A DNA stretch of 64,000 bases from Comamonas thiooxydans. GTDB lineage: Bacteria > Pseudomonadota > Gammaproteobacteria > Burkholderiales > Burkholderiaceae_C. Of this stretch, positions 20,401 to 28,326 are shown one piece after another. The position numbers were made by a program, and so were the translations under genes. The DNA lies in the NCBI RefSeq assembly GCF_002157685.2, contig NZ_AP026738.1, positions 5,518,001 to 5,582,000 of the forward strand, in the 5' to 3' direction. Within the stretch, counting starts at the first letter, position 1. The number at the start of each line of letters is the position of its first letter. The notes under the pieces are model-generated. The model saw only the letters and a list, made by a program, of their open reading frames with translations, searched no databases and was not told the DNA's origin.

Positions 20401-21084
20401 TCACACCACAAGCTGCTCCAACGAATCCAGATGGGCCCTGGCCTCGACAGCCGTGATGGGCTGACCGTGGTTGTAGCCGTAGGTCATCAGCACCACGGGG
20501 CAGCCTGCGGCATGGGCGGCCTGGGCATCGTTGCTGGAGTCACCCACCATCAGCGTGCGTGCGGGTTCGCTGCCCAAGGCCTTGCAGGTTTCAACCAGCG
20601 GCATGGGGTCGGGCTTTTTGCGCGGGAAGGAGTCGCCACCGAACACGCAGTCGAAAAAGCCGTCCAGCCCCTTGGCAGCCAGCAGGGGCTGGGCAAAGGA
20701 CAAAGGCTTGTTGGTCAGGCAGGCCATGCGCAGCCCCAGGGACTGGAGTGCCTGCAGACCTTCGGCGACGCCCGGATAGACATCGGCAAACTGGCCGTTG
20801 ATGGCCAGGTAATGGTGCTCATAACGCTGCCAGGCCTGGGGATACAGGGCATCGATGTCCGATGCCCCCACATGCGCCAGCACGGAGCGGATCAGATGCT
20901 CGCTGCCCTTGCCCACCATGCTCTCGATGATCTGCGGCTTGATGGCCGGCAATTGCAGATCGGCCAGCATGCGGTTGAGCGCTTCGGCAAAGTCACCCAG
21001 CGTGTTCACCATGGTGCCATCGAGGTCGACCATGACGGCATCCAGTTCCAGGGCGGCGGCGGGAGCAGGCAGATTCAGCTTCAT
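20401..21084 (-). CDS. gph: Phosphoglycolate phosphatase (HAD family)
   Basis: Gph removes phosphate from 2-phosphoglycolate, a product of DNA 3'-end repair and Rubisco-type oxygenation. The 227-residue HAD protein shows motif I (VMVDLDGTMVN, nucleophile about D20), motif II (CLTNKPL), the motif III Lys in FPRKKPDP, and motif IV (LMVGDSSND). It lies downstream of rpe on the same strand. In many betaproteobacteria rpe-gph is followed directly by trpEGDC; here speD-speE and the chalcone-isomerase-like gene intervene. Confidence 0.94.
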   Translation of the reverse strand: MKLNLPAPAAALELDAVMVDLDGTMVNTLGDFAEALNRMLADLQLPAIKPQIIESMVGKGSEHLIRSVLAHVGASDIDALYPQAWQRYEHHYLAINGQFADVYPGVAEGLQALQSLGLRMACLTNKPLSFAQPLLAAKGLDGFFDCVFGGDSFPRKKPDPMPLVETCKALGSEPARTLMVGDSSNDAQAAHAAGCPVVLMTYGYNHGQPITAVEARAHLDSLEQLVV

Positions 21085-21095
21085 ACAACTATCAA

Positions 21096-21121
21096 TTCAA
21101 TAGCTGCATGCGCTTATCAAT
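21096..21121. repeat. Partial copy of dispersed repeat (copy C) upstream of gph
   Basis: TTCAATAGCTGC (21096-21107) followed by CGCTTATCAAT (21111-21121) parallels TTTGATAGCTGC and CGCTTGTCAATCAA of the 83-bp element at 55133, with single-base differences and the same spacing. It sits in the rpe-gph gap just upstream of gph. Confidence 0.55.
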
Positions 21122-21289
21122 ATTGGGCTTGCAGCCAAAAATACTAAAACTCTCATACCCCGACTCCAAAAGCAGCGCTCGTGCATCAAGCGCAGCCGAA
21201 GCCAGGACAGCGAGCAAGACCCAGGCGGACTTGCCGCCTTGGTGCGAGGGAGCTGCCCCGGGGCAAGAGGCGCATTTCCTCAGGGGAAG

Positions 21290-21970
21290 TTACGCAAGAT
21301 TCTTGCGCATGGTGTCGATGACAGCCTTGTAATCCGGCTTGCCGAAGATGGCGCTGCCAGCCACAAAGGTGTCGGCACCGGCATCGGCGACGGCACGGAT
21401 ATTGGCTTCCTTGATGCCGCCATCCACTTCCAGGCGAATGTCTTTGCCAGAAGCATCGATCAACTTGCGGACCTTTTCGATCTTACGCAGCGTGCTGTCA
21501 ATAAAGCTTTGACCACCAAAGCCAGGGTTCACGCTCATCAGCAGGATCAGATCGATATCTTCGATCATCCAGTCCAGCACCTCCAGCGAGGCGGCGGGAT
21601 TGAACACCAGACCGGCCTTGCAGCCGTGGGCCTTGATGTTCTGCACGCTGCGATGCACATGCGGCGATGCATCGGGGTGGAAGCTGATGTAGTCGGCACC
21701 AGCCTTGGCAAAGGCGGTGGCGAGATCGTCCACGGGCTGCACCATCAGATGCACATCGATGGGCACGGGCTTGCCATCGGGCGTGACCGAATGAGGCTTC
21801 AAAGCCTGACAGATCATGGGGCCGAAGGTCAGGTTCGGCACGTAATGGTTGTCCATCACGTCAAAGTGGATCCAGTCGGCGCCAGCCGCAATGACATTAC
21901 GCACTTCTTCACCCAGACGGGCGAAGTCGGCTGACAGGATGGAGGGGGCAATACGGTAGGTTGGGCTCAT
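21290..21970 (-). CDS. rpe: Ribulose-phosphate 3-epimerase
   Basis: Rpe interconverts ribulose-5-P and xylulose-5-P in the pentose phosphate pathway. The 226-residue TIM barrel carries [17 protein letters not shown] (start), [18 protein letters not shown] with the metal His/Asp, [23 protein letters not shown], and the metal-binding Asp in LEVDGGI. The ATG at 21970 is chosen over a TTG nine bases upstream. It diverges from apaG, with 31 bases between the starts, so promoters must overlap the coding ends. Confidence 0.96.
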   Translation of the reverse strand: MSPTYRIAPSILSADFARLGEEVRNVIAAGADWIHFDVMDNHYVPNLTFGPMICQALKPHSVTPDGKPVPIDVHLMVQPVDDLATAFAKAGADYISFHPDASPHVHRSVQNIKAHGCKAGLVFNPAASLEVLDWMIEDIDLILLMSVNPGFGGQSFIDSTLRKIEKVRKLIDASGKDIRLEVDGGIKEANIRAVADAGADTFVAGSAIFGKPDYKAVIDTMRKNLA

Positions 21971-22001
21971 GGTTTGCAATTGTCGCAGTTACCATTAGCT
22001 C

Positions 22002-22409
22002 ATGCCGATGAATGAGTTTCTGGTCCAAGTCCAGCCCGCCTACCTGCCCGAGCAATCCGCCCCGGCTGCAGGCGTCTATGTGTTTTCCTACACCATTACC
22101 GTCACCAACACGGGGGAGGTGCCGGCGCAGCTGATTGCGCGGCACTGGATCATCACCAACGAGTTGGGCCATGTCGAAGAGGTCAAAGGCCTGGGCGTGG
22201 TGGGCCGACAGCCGCTGCTGCAGCCTGGTGAATCCTTTGAATACAGCAGCGGCTGCCAGCTGCGCACGCCCACGGGCACCATGCGCGGCAGCTATCTCTG
22301 CGTGAATCACGAGGGCGAAACCTTCGAATGCGAGATTCCGCTCTTCGTGCTGCAGATGAACGAGTCCGGGGACCCCATGCCCATGCCAGAGAAGCGCGTT
22401 CTGCACTAA
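22002..22409 (+). CDS. apaG: ApaG family protein
   Basis: ApaG (DUF525) is a small immunoglobulin-like cytosolic protein linked to cobalt/magnesium resistance and Ap4A metabolism in enterobacteria; its molecular role is not settled. The 135-residue protein fits the family in length and motifs: FSYTITVTNTGEVPAQLIARHW, VKGLGVVGRQPLL, SSGCQLRTPTGTMRGSY, and FECEIPLFVL. A second ATG two codons downstream is an equally possible start. It sits 20 bases upstream of the Gcr-like gene on the same strand, so the two may be co-transcribed. Confidence 0.94.
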   Translation: MPMNEFLVQVQPAYLPEQSAPAAGVYVFSYTITVTNTGEVPAQLIARHWIITNELGHVEEVKGLGVVGRQPLLQPGESFEYSSGCQLRTPTGTMRGSYLCVNHEGETFECEIPLFVLQMNESGDPMPMPEKRVLH

Positions 22410-22429
22410 GGCAGCCACCCCAGATTTGC

Positions 22430-24397
22430 ATGAAGAAAAGCACTCTTGACCTGCCCGGCCTGCTGGCGTCCCTGGACCCCGATGCAGGCCTTGCGCAACG
22501 CCATCTGTGGCTGATCCATCTGGCCGAATGGATACGCGCAGCCGAACCCTCTGTCGAAGGCGCCGTGCAGCGCGTGAAACAGATCGTAGAGGCCTTCGAG
22601 GCCGACCCCGAAGCCCTGGCCCGGCTGCGCCGCTGGAGCCAGACGCTGATGGAGACGGTGGACATCACCGCCCTGCTGGCCGATTTCGGCTTTGCCCCGC
22701 GCACTGCCATGGCCAGCGAAGTGGCCGAGCGCCTGCGCTACAAGCTGCTGCCCAGCACGCCCGAGACAGAGGACGCCTCCGAGCTGTTCATGCTGGTCTT
22801 TCCCGAGCGTTTCGACGCCCGCTGGCTGCATGCGCTGGACAGCCAGCTCATGGCCCGCATCACCACCTTGCTGACCCCGCAGCAGCAGGATGAAGGCGTG
22901 AGCTTCTGGGAGCGCAATCTGCTGGACGCCATCACCTATTGCGCGGGCCAGATTCTCTCCACGGGCTTTGCCCCTGAGCTGCGTCTGCGCATGAGCGAGC
23001 AGGCACGCGAGGAAAAGCCGTTTCATGCGCTGATCCACGATGTGGAAAACCTGCGCGTGGAGGTCATGCTGCCGCTGCGCACCACCGACAGGCGCGACGC
23101 CGCTGCCGCCCAGTTGCGCGAGCGGCTCGAGGCCTGCCGCGCCGCCGTATCCTCGGTGTACTCCTACGTCGAGGCCGAAGGCATTTCCGTCGGACTGATC
23201 TTCCGCCTGCGCCAGGTACGTGCGCGCATTCTGCGCATTCGCCGCCTGCTCGATTGCCTGCTGGCCGAAGACCGCGCCTACGAAACATCCGAGCTGCTCT
23301 CCAACCTCGTGGCCGTAGGCATAGAGCGCCGAAGCGTGCGTGCGCTGATGTCCACCAACTCATCGCTGCTGGCCGCCAAGGTGGCCGAGCGCAGTGCAGA
23401 AACCGGCGAGCACTACATCACCCGCGATGGCAGCGAATACCGCAAGATGGTTGCCAAGGCCGCGGGCGGCGGCTTTGTGATGGCCTTCACCACGCTGGCC
23501 AAATTTGCACTGTATGCGCTGGGGCTGTCCGTCTTCTGGTCGGGGCTGGCTGCGGGCTTCAACTACGCCATCAGCTTTGTGCTGATCCAGATGCTGCACT
23601 TCACGGTGGCCACCAAGCAGCCGGCCATGACGGCGCCGGCCATGGCTGCCAAGCTCAAGGACATCCAAAGTGATGGCTCCATCCAGGAATTCGTCGATGA
23701 AGTCGCCCATCTGGTGCGCTCCCAGGTGGCCGCCATTCTGGGCAACGTGCTCATCGTCTTCCCCGGGGCGCTGCTGCTGTCGCTGGGCTATGCCTATCTG
23801 GTCGGTCATCAGGCGCTCAGCACCCCGCATGCCCGCCAGGTGCTGGACTCGCTGAGCCTGCTGGGGCCGTCCGTGCTCTTCGCCGCCTTTACCGGCGTGC
23901 TGCTGTTTGTCAGCAGCCTGATTGCCGGCGGCGCGGAAAACTGGTTTGTGCTGCGCAATATCGATTCGGTGATTCGCTACAACCCGCGCATCACCCGCTT
24001 TCTGGGCATGGGCCGCGCGGATCGCTGGGCAAGCTTCTTGCGCAAGAATGTCTCCAGCCTGGCATCCAATATCTCGCTGGGTTTCATGCTGGGCCTGGTG
24101 CCTGCATTTGCGGCCTTTTTCGGTCTGGGTCTGGAAGTACGCCACGTCACCTTATCCACGGGTCAGATCGGCGTGGCCGTGGCATCACTGGGCTGGGAGG
24201 TGCTGCATGACGATCTGCTGTGGTGGGCCGTGGCCATGCTGCCCTTCAATGCGGCGCTGAATGTGGGAGTGAGCTTCTACCTGGCTTTCCGCGTCGCCCT
24301 GCGTGCCCACAACGTCAGCGGCGTGGACCGCTCGCGCATCTACAAGGCCATACGCCAGCGCTTCTGGCGCAGGCCGCTGAGCTTTTTCTGGCCTTGA
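22430..24397 (+). CDS. 'Site-specific recombinase' (Gcr/COG4389-type) membrane protein
   Basis: The 655-residue protein matches the betaproteobacterial family that databases call 'site-specific recombinase' (Pfam SpecificRecomb). The N-terminal half (about 1-340) is helical and soluble. The C-terminal half has several hydrophobic helices, such as FVMAFTTLAKFALYALGLSV and VLIVFPGALLLSLGYAYLV, plus NWFVLRNIDSVIRYNPR and SSLASNISLGFMLGLVPAF typical of the family. I see no tyrosine- or serine-recombinase catalytic motif, so the name should not be taken as function; a membrane role is more likely. The ATG at 22430 is 20 bases from the apaG stop. Confidence 0.8.
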   Translation: MKKSTLDLPGLLASLDPDAGLAQRHLWLIHLAEWIRAAEPSVEGAVQRVKQIVEAFEADPEALARLRRWSQTLMETVDITALLADFGFAPRTAMASEVAERLRYKLLPSTPETEDASELFMLVFPERFDARWLHALDSQLMARITTLLTPQQQDEGVSFWERNLLDAITYCAGQILSTGFAPELRLRMSEQAREEKPFHALIHDVENLRVEVMLPLRTTDRRDAAAAQLRERLEACRAAVSSVYSYVEAEGISVGLIFRLRQVRARILRIRRLLDCLLAEDRAYETSELLSNLVAVGIERRSVRALMSTNSSLLAAKVAERSAETGEHYITRDGSEYRKMVAKAAGGGFVMAFTTLAKFALYALGLSVFWSGLAAGFNYAISFVLIQMLHFTVATKQPAMTAPAMAAKLKDIQSDGSIQEFVDEVAHLVRSQVAAILGNVLIVFPGALLLSLGYAYLVGHQALSTPHARQVLDSLSLLGPSVLFAAFTGVLLFVSSLIAGGAENWFVLRNIDSVIRYNPRITRFLGMGRADRWASFLRKNVSSLASNISLGFMLGLVPAFAAFFGLGLEVRHVTLSTGQIGVAVASLGWEVLHDDLLWWAVAMLPFNAALNVGVSFYLAFRVALRAHNVSGVDRSRIYKAIRQRFWRRPLSFFWP

Positions 24398-24459
24398 CCA
24401 TCAACCGCCGCTGACCAGCGGCTCACCAGGCCGCAGCATTGCGGGCGGCCAGAGACTTC

Positions 24460-25437
24460 ATGGGTGAATTCGATCTGATCCGCCGCTATTTCCAGCGCCC
24501 CGTACGTCGCGCCGCCCTTGGCGTGGGCGACGATTGCGCGCTGCTGGCCCCGACCCCGGGCATGCAACTGGCCATCTCCAGCGACATGCTGGTCGAGGGC
24601 CGCCACTTCTTTGCCGATGTGAACCCGCGCCTGCTCGGTCACAAGGCTCTGGCCGTCAACCTCAGCGATCTGGCCGCCAGCGGTGCCAGGCCTCTGGCGT
24701 TCACGCTGGCCCTCTCCCTGCCCGGCGTCGACGAAGCTTGGATCAGCGAGTTTGCGGCCGGCCTGCTGGCCCTGGCCGATGCCCATGAATGCGAGTTGAT
24801 CGGTGGCGACACCACAGGCGGCCCGCTCAATATCTGCATTACCGTGTTCGGCGAAGTCCCTGCCGGCCAGGCCTTGCTGCGCAGCGGCGCCAGGGCCGGC
24901 GATGAGATCTGGGTCAGTGGCACTCTGGGCGACGCACGCCTGGCACTGGAGGCCATGCTGGGCCATGCGCCCTTGCCTGCCGAGCTGCTGCAGCAGGCCC
25001 GCCAGCGGCTGGAAGCACCGACGCCGCGCGTAGCGCTGGGCCTGGCGCTGCGCGGCATTGCCAGCAGTGCGCTGGATGTCAGCGACGGTCTGCTCGGCGA
25101 TCTCGGTCATATCCTGGAACTGTCCCAGGTTGGCGCCACGGTAGACAGCCGACGCACTACTCCTTTGATAGCTGCAAGCACTTATCCTCAAAGCGCCATA
25201 TGGCAACTGGATTCAACAATCCAGCAGCAATGCACGCTGGCCGGCGGCGACGACTACGAGCTGTGTTTTACCGCCCCCGCAGCCCGGCATGCCGACGTGC
25301 TGGCAGCAGGCGCTGCCAGCGGCACGCCGGTGCATCGCATAGGCCGCATCGATGCCGAGCAGGGTCTACGCGTGATCGGTGCGGACGGCGCCCTGCTGCA
25401 AAACTGCTGGAAGTCCTTCGACCACTTCGGCGGATGA
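24460..25437 (+). CDS. thiL: Thiamine-monophosphate kinase
   Basis: ThiL phosphorylates thiamine monophosphate to thiamine diphosphate. The 325-residue product has the N-terminal MGEFDLIRRYF, GVGDDCALL, SSDMLVEGRHF, VNLSDLAASGARP, GGDTTGGPL, the DVSDGLLGDL motif and LAGGDDYELCF. The ATG at 24460 is the family start; an upstream TTG seven codons earlier is less likely. Residues around 236-246 (LIAASTYPQSA) are encoded by a copy of the dispersed repeat found elsewhere in the window, placed in a surface-loop region just before LAGGDDYEL. The frame stays intact, so the enzyme is probably active. Confidence 0.95.
   Translation: MGEFDLIRRYFQRPVRRAALGVGDDCALLAPTPGMQLAISSDMLVEGRHFFADVNPRLLGHKALAVNLSDLAASGARPLAFTLALSLPGVDEAWISEFAAGLLALADAHECELIGGDTTGGPLNICITVFGEVPAGQALLRSGARAGDEIWVSGTLGDARLALEAMLGHAPLPAELLQQARQRLEAPTPRVALGLALRGIASSALDVSDGLLGDLGHILELSQVGATVDSRRTTPLIAASTYPQSAIWQLDSTIQQQCTLAGGDDYELCFTAPAARHADVLAAGAASGTPVHRIGRIDAEQGLRVIGADGALLQNCWKSFDHFGG
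25164..25195 (-). repeat. Copy D of dispersed repeat, inside thiL
   Basis: TTTGATAGCTGC (25164-25175) exactly matches the end of the 83-bp element at 55132-55143, and the following AAGCACTTATCCTCAA resembles its CGCTTGTCAATCAA with the same order and spacing. On the minus strand it reads GCAGCTATCAAA. It lies wholly within the thiL reading frame. Confidence 0.65.
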
Positions 25438-25536
25438 ACGCAAGAAACGCGGGCCGAACGCAAGAGGCGCCAGGAAAGGGATAGAAAACCGCCTGGGTTA
25501 AGCTCAAGCCCTGTCCACTGCCCACAAGAGCTGCCA

Positions 25537-27153
25537 ATGCGTTCAAGCCGTCTTCTGCCTGTGTCCATGGTCTGTGTTGCAGCTACTCTGCCCGGGCTCG
25601 CCCTGGCCGACGCCAGCAGCCTCAGTGTCTCGGGCAATCGCGCGCCTATCACCGAGGTCACGCTCTATCCTGGCATCGCCGCCATACAGCGCGAGGCACG
25701 CATTGACGCCCAGACCCGCCTGCTCAGCTTTGAATGCCTGCCCGCCAGCGTGGATACGCAGAGTCTGCAGATCAGCGGCGACGAAGGCGTGCGCGTGGGT
25801 GAGATCAAGACCCTGATGCAGTCCAGGCAGATGGCTGCCAAGGAATGCACCAGCCCGCTGGATCAGCAGATTCGCAGCCTTGAGGATCAGCTTGCGAGCA
25901 TCGAGGCCGAAGAAGGCGCCGCCAGGCTGGTGGGCGACTTTCTGCAAGGCATGAGCAAGCCTGGCGACGAAGCCAGAATAAGCCCCGCTCAGATCGCCGG
26001 CACCAGCCAGGTACTGCGCCAGACCAGCCGCGACAACAGCCTGCGTGCCCACCAGATTCAGCGCCAGAAGCAAGACCTGCTGGCACAGCTGCAGCCCCTG
26101 CGCCAGGAGCGCGACCGCACGGGCTCCGAGCAGTCTCAGGTCATGAAAGTCAGCGTGCAGCTGGCCAGCGCACGCGCTGCCAATGTGCGCCTGAGCTATC
26201 AGGTGCGCGGCCCCAGCTGGCAGCCCAGCTACCGTGCACAGCTGAACACTGCCAGACAGCAGGTGCAGCTGGAGCGCCAGGCCCTGGTCGTGCAGGCCAG
26301 TGGCGAGGACTGGAGCAATGTACGCCTGCGCCTTTCCACCGGCCAGCCCGGCCGCAGCACCCAGGGCGTTATGCCGCGCCCCTGGACAGTCGATATCGCT
26401 CAGCCACTACCTCCCGCCGCTCCGGCACCGGCCCCCGTCGCCATGATGGCGCGCGGCGGAGCCAGGGCCATGCGCGAAGAGGCAGCGGCACCGGACTTGC
26501 CGGTGCTCGATGTCTCCAGCATCAATACGGCCTACAGCACGCAATTCATCGTGCCGTACAAGATCAGCGTGCCCTCCAGCGCCGAGCGCATCACGCTGTC
26601 GCTAGGCCAGGAAAATCTGGCTACCAGCTTGCTGACCCGCACCGCGCCGGCCATGGAAGAAGCGGCCTATCTGATTGCCACGCTGCAGGCTCCGCCAGGC
26701 ATCTGGCCCGCGGGCCCGGTAGCTCTGTTCCGGGACGAAGCACTGGTTGGCAATGGCAGACTGGACTTTGGCAACGCCCAGGCGCTGGCGCAAGGGCTGT
26801 CTTTTGGCCGCGATGACAACGTCGTGGTGCGCCGCCTGCCTGCGCAAAGCCATACCGGCAGCGGCGGCTGGGCCGGCAGCAAGACCGAGCGCAGCATCGT
26901 GCGCAGCTACGCCGTGGAAAACCGCCACAACCAGCCCATCGCACTGCAGGTACTGGACTCGGCCCCTGTTTCGCGCAATGAGCAGATCAAGGTGCAGTCG
27001 CAGTACAACCCGCAGCCTGCCACCACCAGCTGGAATACGCAAAACGGCATGGTTGCCTGGGAGCAGAATCTGGCCGCCCGCAGCACGGCCCAGTTCCAGG
27101 CCACGCACCAAATCCGCTTCCCCGAAAACCAGCCCATCTCCGGCCTGCAATAA
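25537..27153 (+). CDS. MuiA-type protein with DUF4140/DUF4139 domains, exported
   Basis: The 538-residue protein begins with a signal peptide (about residues 1-24, VSMVCVAATLPGLALA then DASS). A DUF4140-like N-terminal domain follows (ITEVTLYPGIAAIQREARID), then a coiled-coil stretch around residues 105-205 (QIRSLEDQLASIEAEEG; QRQKQDLLAQLQPLRQERD), and a C-terminal DUF4139 domain (LSYQVRGPSWQPSYRAQLN; SGEDWSNVRLRLSTGQP). A family member in Azotobacter was named MuiA (mucoidy inhibitor), but the biochemical role is unknown. A proline/alanine linker and RGGARAMREE lie between the two halves of DUF4139. It likely acts in the periplasm. Confidence 0.85.
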   Translation: MRSSRLLPVSMVCVAATLPGLALADASSLSVSGNRAPITEVTLYPGIAAIQREARIDAQTRLLSFECLPASVDTQSLQISGDEGVRVGEIKTLMQSRQMAAKECTSPLDQQIRSLEDQLASIEAEEGAARLVGDFLQGMSKPGDEARISPAQIAGTSQVLRQTSRDNSLRAHQIQRQKQDLLAQLQPLRQERDRTGSEQSQVMKVSVQLASARAANVRLSYQVRGPSWQPSYRAQLNTARQQVQLERQALVVQASGEDWSNVRLRLSTGQPGRSTQGVMPRPWTVDIAQPLPPAAPAPAPVAMMARGGARAMREEAAAPDLPVLDVSSINTAYSTQFIVPYKISVPSSAERITLSLGQENLATSLLTRTAPAMEEAAYLIATLQAPPGIWPAGPVALFRDEALVGNGRLDFGNAQALAQGLSFGRDDNVVVRRLPAQSHTGSGGWAGSKTERSIVRSYAVENRHNQPIALQVLDSAPVSRNEQIKVQSQYNPQPATTSWNTQNGMVAWEQNLAARSTAQFQATHQIRFPENQPISGLQ

Positions 27154-27174
27154 GGCAGCGCGTATCATCACGCC

Positions 27175-27768
27175 ATGACGGACGATTCATCAAACAGCGC
27201 CGCAGCGCATGTGGGTATTGCGCAAGCAGCTATCAATAACAAAGCACGCCCCGGCATGAGTGCGGCGGGAATCGCCCACCCCAGCGTGAAGTTCATGCTG
27301 CAGCATCCGGCCCATCTGATTGCTCTGGGCTTTGGCTCCGGCCTGCCCCGCGTCGCCCCCGGCACGGTGGGCAGCCTGTGGGCCTGGCTGGCCTATCTGG
27401 TGCTGGCACTGTGGCTGAGCCCGGCACAGATCGGCTGGCTGATTGCCGCCAGCATTCCCGTAGGCTGGTGGGCCTGCACCGTCACCGCAAAACATATGCG
27501 CGTGGCCGACCCCGGCCATATCGTCTGGGACGAAGTGGTCGCCATGTGGATCGTTCTGTGGCTGTGCATGCCCATGGGCTTCTGGGGTCAGCTCACCTGC
27601 TTTGCGCTGTTCCGCTTTTTTGATGCCGTCAAGCCCCAGCCCGTCAAATGGGCCGACCGCCTGTTCAAAGGCTTCGGCCCGCGCGGCGGCTGGGGAATCA
27701 TGTGGGATGACCTGGTTGCTGCCTTCTGCACCCTGCTGGTCGTGGCCCTCTGGCGGCATTTCTTCTGA
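27175..27768 (+). CDS. pgpA: Phosphatidylglycerophosphatase A
   Basis: PgpA removes the terminal phosphate of phosphatidylglycerophosphate in the inner membrane. The family core is complete: LIALGFGSGLPRVAPGTVGSLWA, DPGHIVWDEVVAMWIVL, FFDAVKPQPVKWADR and GGWGIMWDDLVAA, with the conserved Asp/Glu residues and three to four hydrophobic helices. The annotated ATG (27175) gives 197 residues, but the first about 35 are not conserved and include residues encoded by a copy of the dispersed repeat (AQAAINNK). An ATG at 27256 (MSAAGIAHPS) would leave the repeat in the 5' leader. Neither start has a clear ribosome site. Confidence 0.92.
   Translation: MTDDSSNSAAAHVGIAQAAINNKARPGMSAAGIAHPSVKFMLQHPAHLIALGFGSGLPRVAPGTVGSLWAWLAYLVLALWLSPAQIGWLIAASIPVGWWACTVTAKHMRVADPGHIVWDEVVAMWIVLWLCMPMGFWGQLTCFALFRFFDAVKPQPVKWADRLFKGFGPRGGWGIMWDDLVAAFCTLLVVALWRHFF
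27221..27239 (+). repeat. Copy E of dispersed repeat, at the 5' end of pgpA
   Basis: CGCAAGCAGCTATCAATAA includes the exact 11-base core GCAGCTATCAA (27226-27236), followed by TAA as in the trpG-trpD copy (GCAGCTATCAATAA). It is in frame with pgpA if translation starts at 27175. Confidence 0.55.
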
Positions 27769-27791
27769 CCGCGTGAGTCCTGGAGGAGACG

Positions 27792-28274
27792 ATGAGCAAA
27801 CAAGAAGCCCATATCGAAGAACTGGTTCAGCAACTGGCAGCCAGACTGACCGAAAAAGGCTGGATGCTGGCAACAGCCGAAAGCTGCACCGGCGGCATGA
27901 TTGCCGCAGCCTGCACCGATCTCGCAGGCTCCAGCCAGTGGTTCGAGCGTGGTTTCGTGACCTACTCCAACGAGGCCAAGACCGAGATGCTGGGCGTGCC
28001 CGCCGAGCTGATCGCCAAGCACGGCGCCGTCAGCGAAGAAGTCGTGCGTGCCATGGCCGAAGGCGCCATCCGTCACTCACGCGCCCAGGTCAGCATTGCC
28101 GTGACGGGGGTTGCCGGGCCGAGTGGCGGCTCTGCCGACAAGCCTGTGGGGACGGTTTGGCTTGCATGGAGCATCAATACCTTAGTCCACACTCAACGAA
28201 TGCAATTCTCTGGCGATAGAGCTTCTGTGCGTATGCAGACATTGATCCAAGCACTTTCACCGCAGCAGGTTTAA
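27792..28274 (+). CDS. CinA-family nicotinamide-nucleotide amidohydrolase (PncC type)
   Basis: The 160-residue protein is the stand-alone C-terminal CinA domain, which deamidates nicotinamide mononucleotide in NAD salvage. Motifs present are TAESCTGGMIAAACTD with the catalytic Ser, GSSQWFERGFVTYSNEAK, and VSIAVTGVAGPSGGS. It lacks the N-terminal molybdopterin-binding half of full CinA. A strong ribosome site (GGAGGAGA) precedes the ATG at 27792, 23 bases after pgpA. The last 30 codons are slightly more AT-rich, leading into the AT-rich tadG region. Confidence 0.93.
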   Translation: MSKQEAHIEELVQQLAARLTEKGWMLATAESCTGGMIAAACTDLAGSSQWFERGFVTYSNEAKTEMLGVPAELIAKHGAVSEEVVRAMAEGAIRHSRAQVSIAVTGVAGPSGGSADKPVGTVWLAWSINTLVHTQRMQFSGDRASVRMQTLIQALSPQQV

Positions 28275-28326
28275 TGATTAAATCTACATTGCTGATAACT
28301 ATCTAGATAACTAACGGAAAATCGAA

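Noticed and set aside
22430..24397. Site-specific recombinase as evidence of a mobile element
   Set aside because: No att-like repeats, integrase catalytic motifs or phage genes nearby; the family is chromosomal and membrane-bound.
28275..28326. Terminator between cinA and tadG
   Set aside because: The 52-base gap is AT-rich with only a weak TATCTAGATA palindrome; no stable stem with T-run for either convergent gene.
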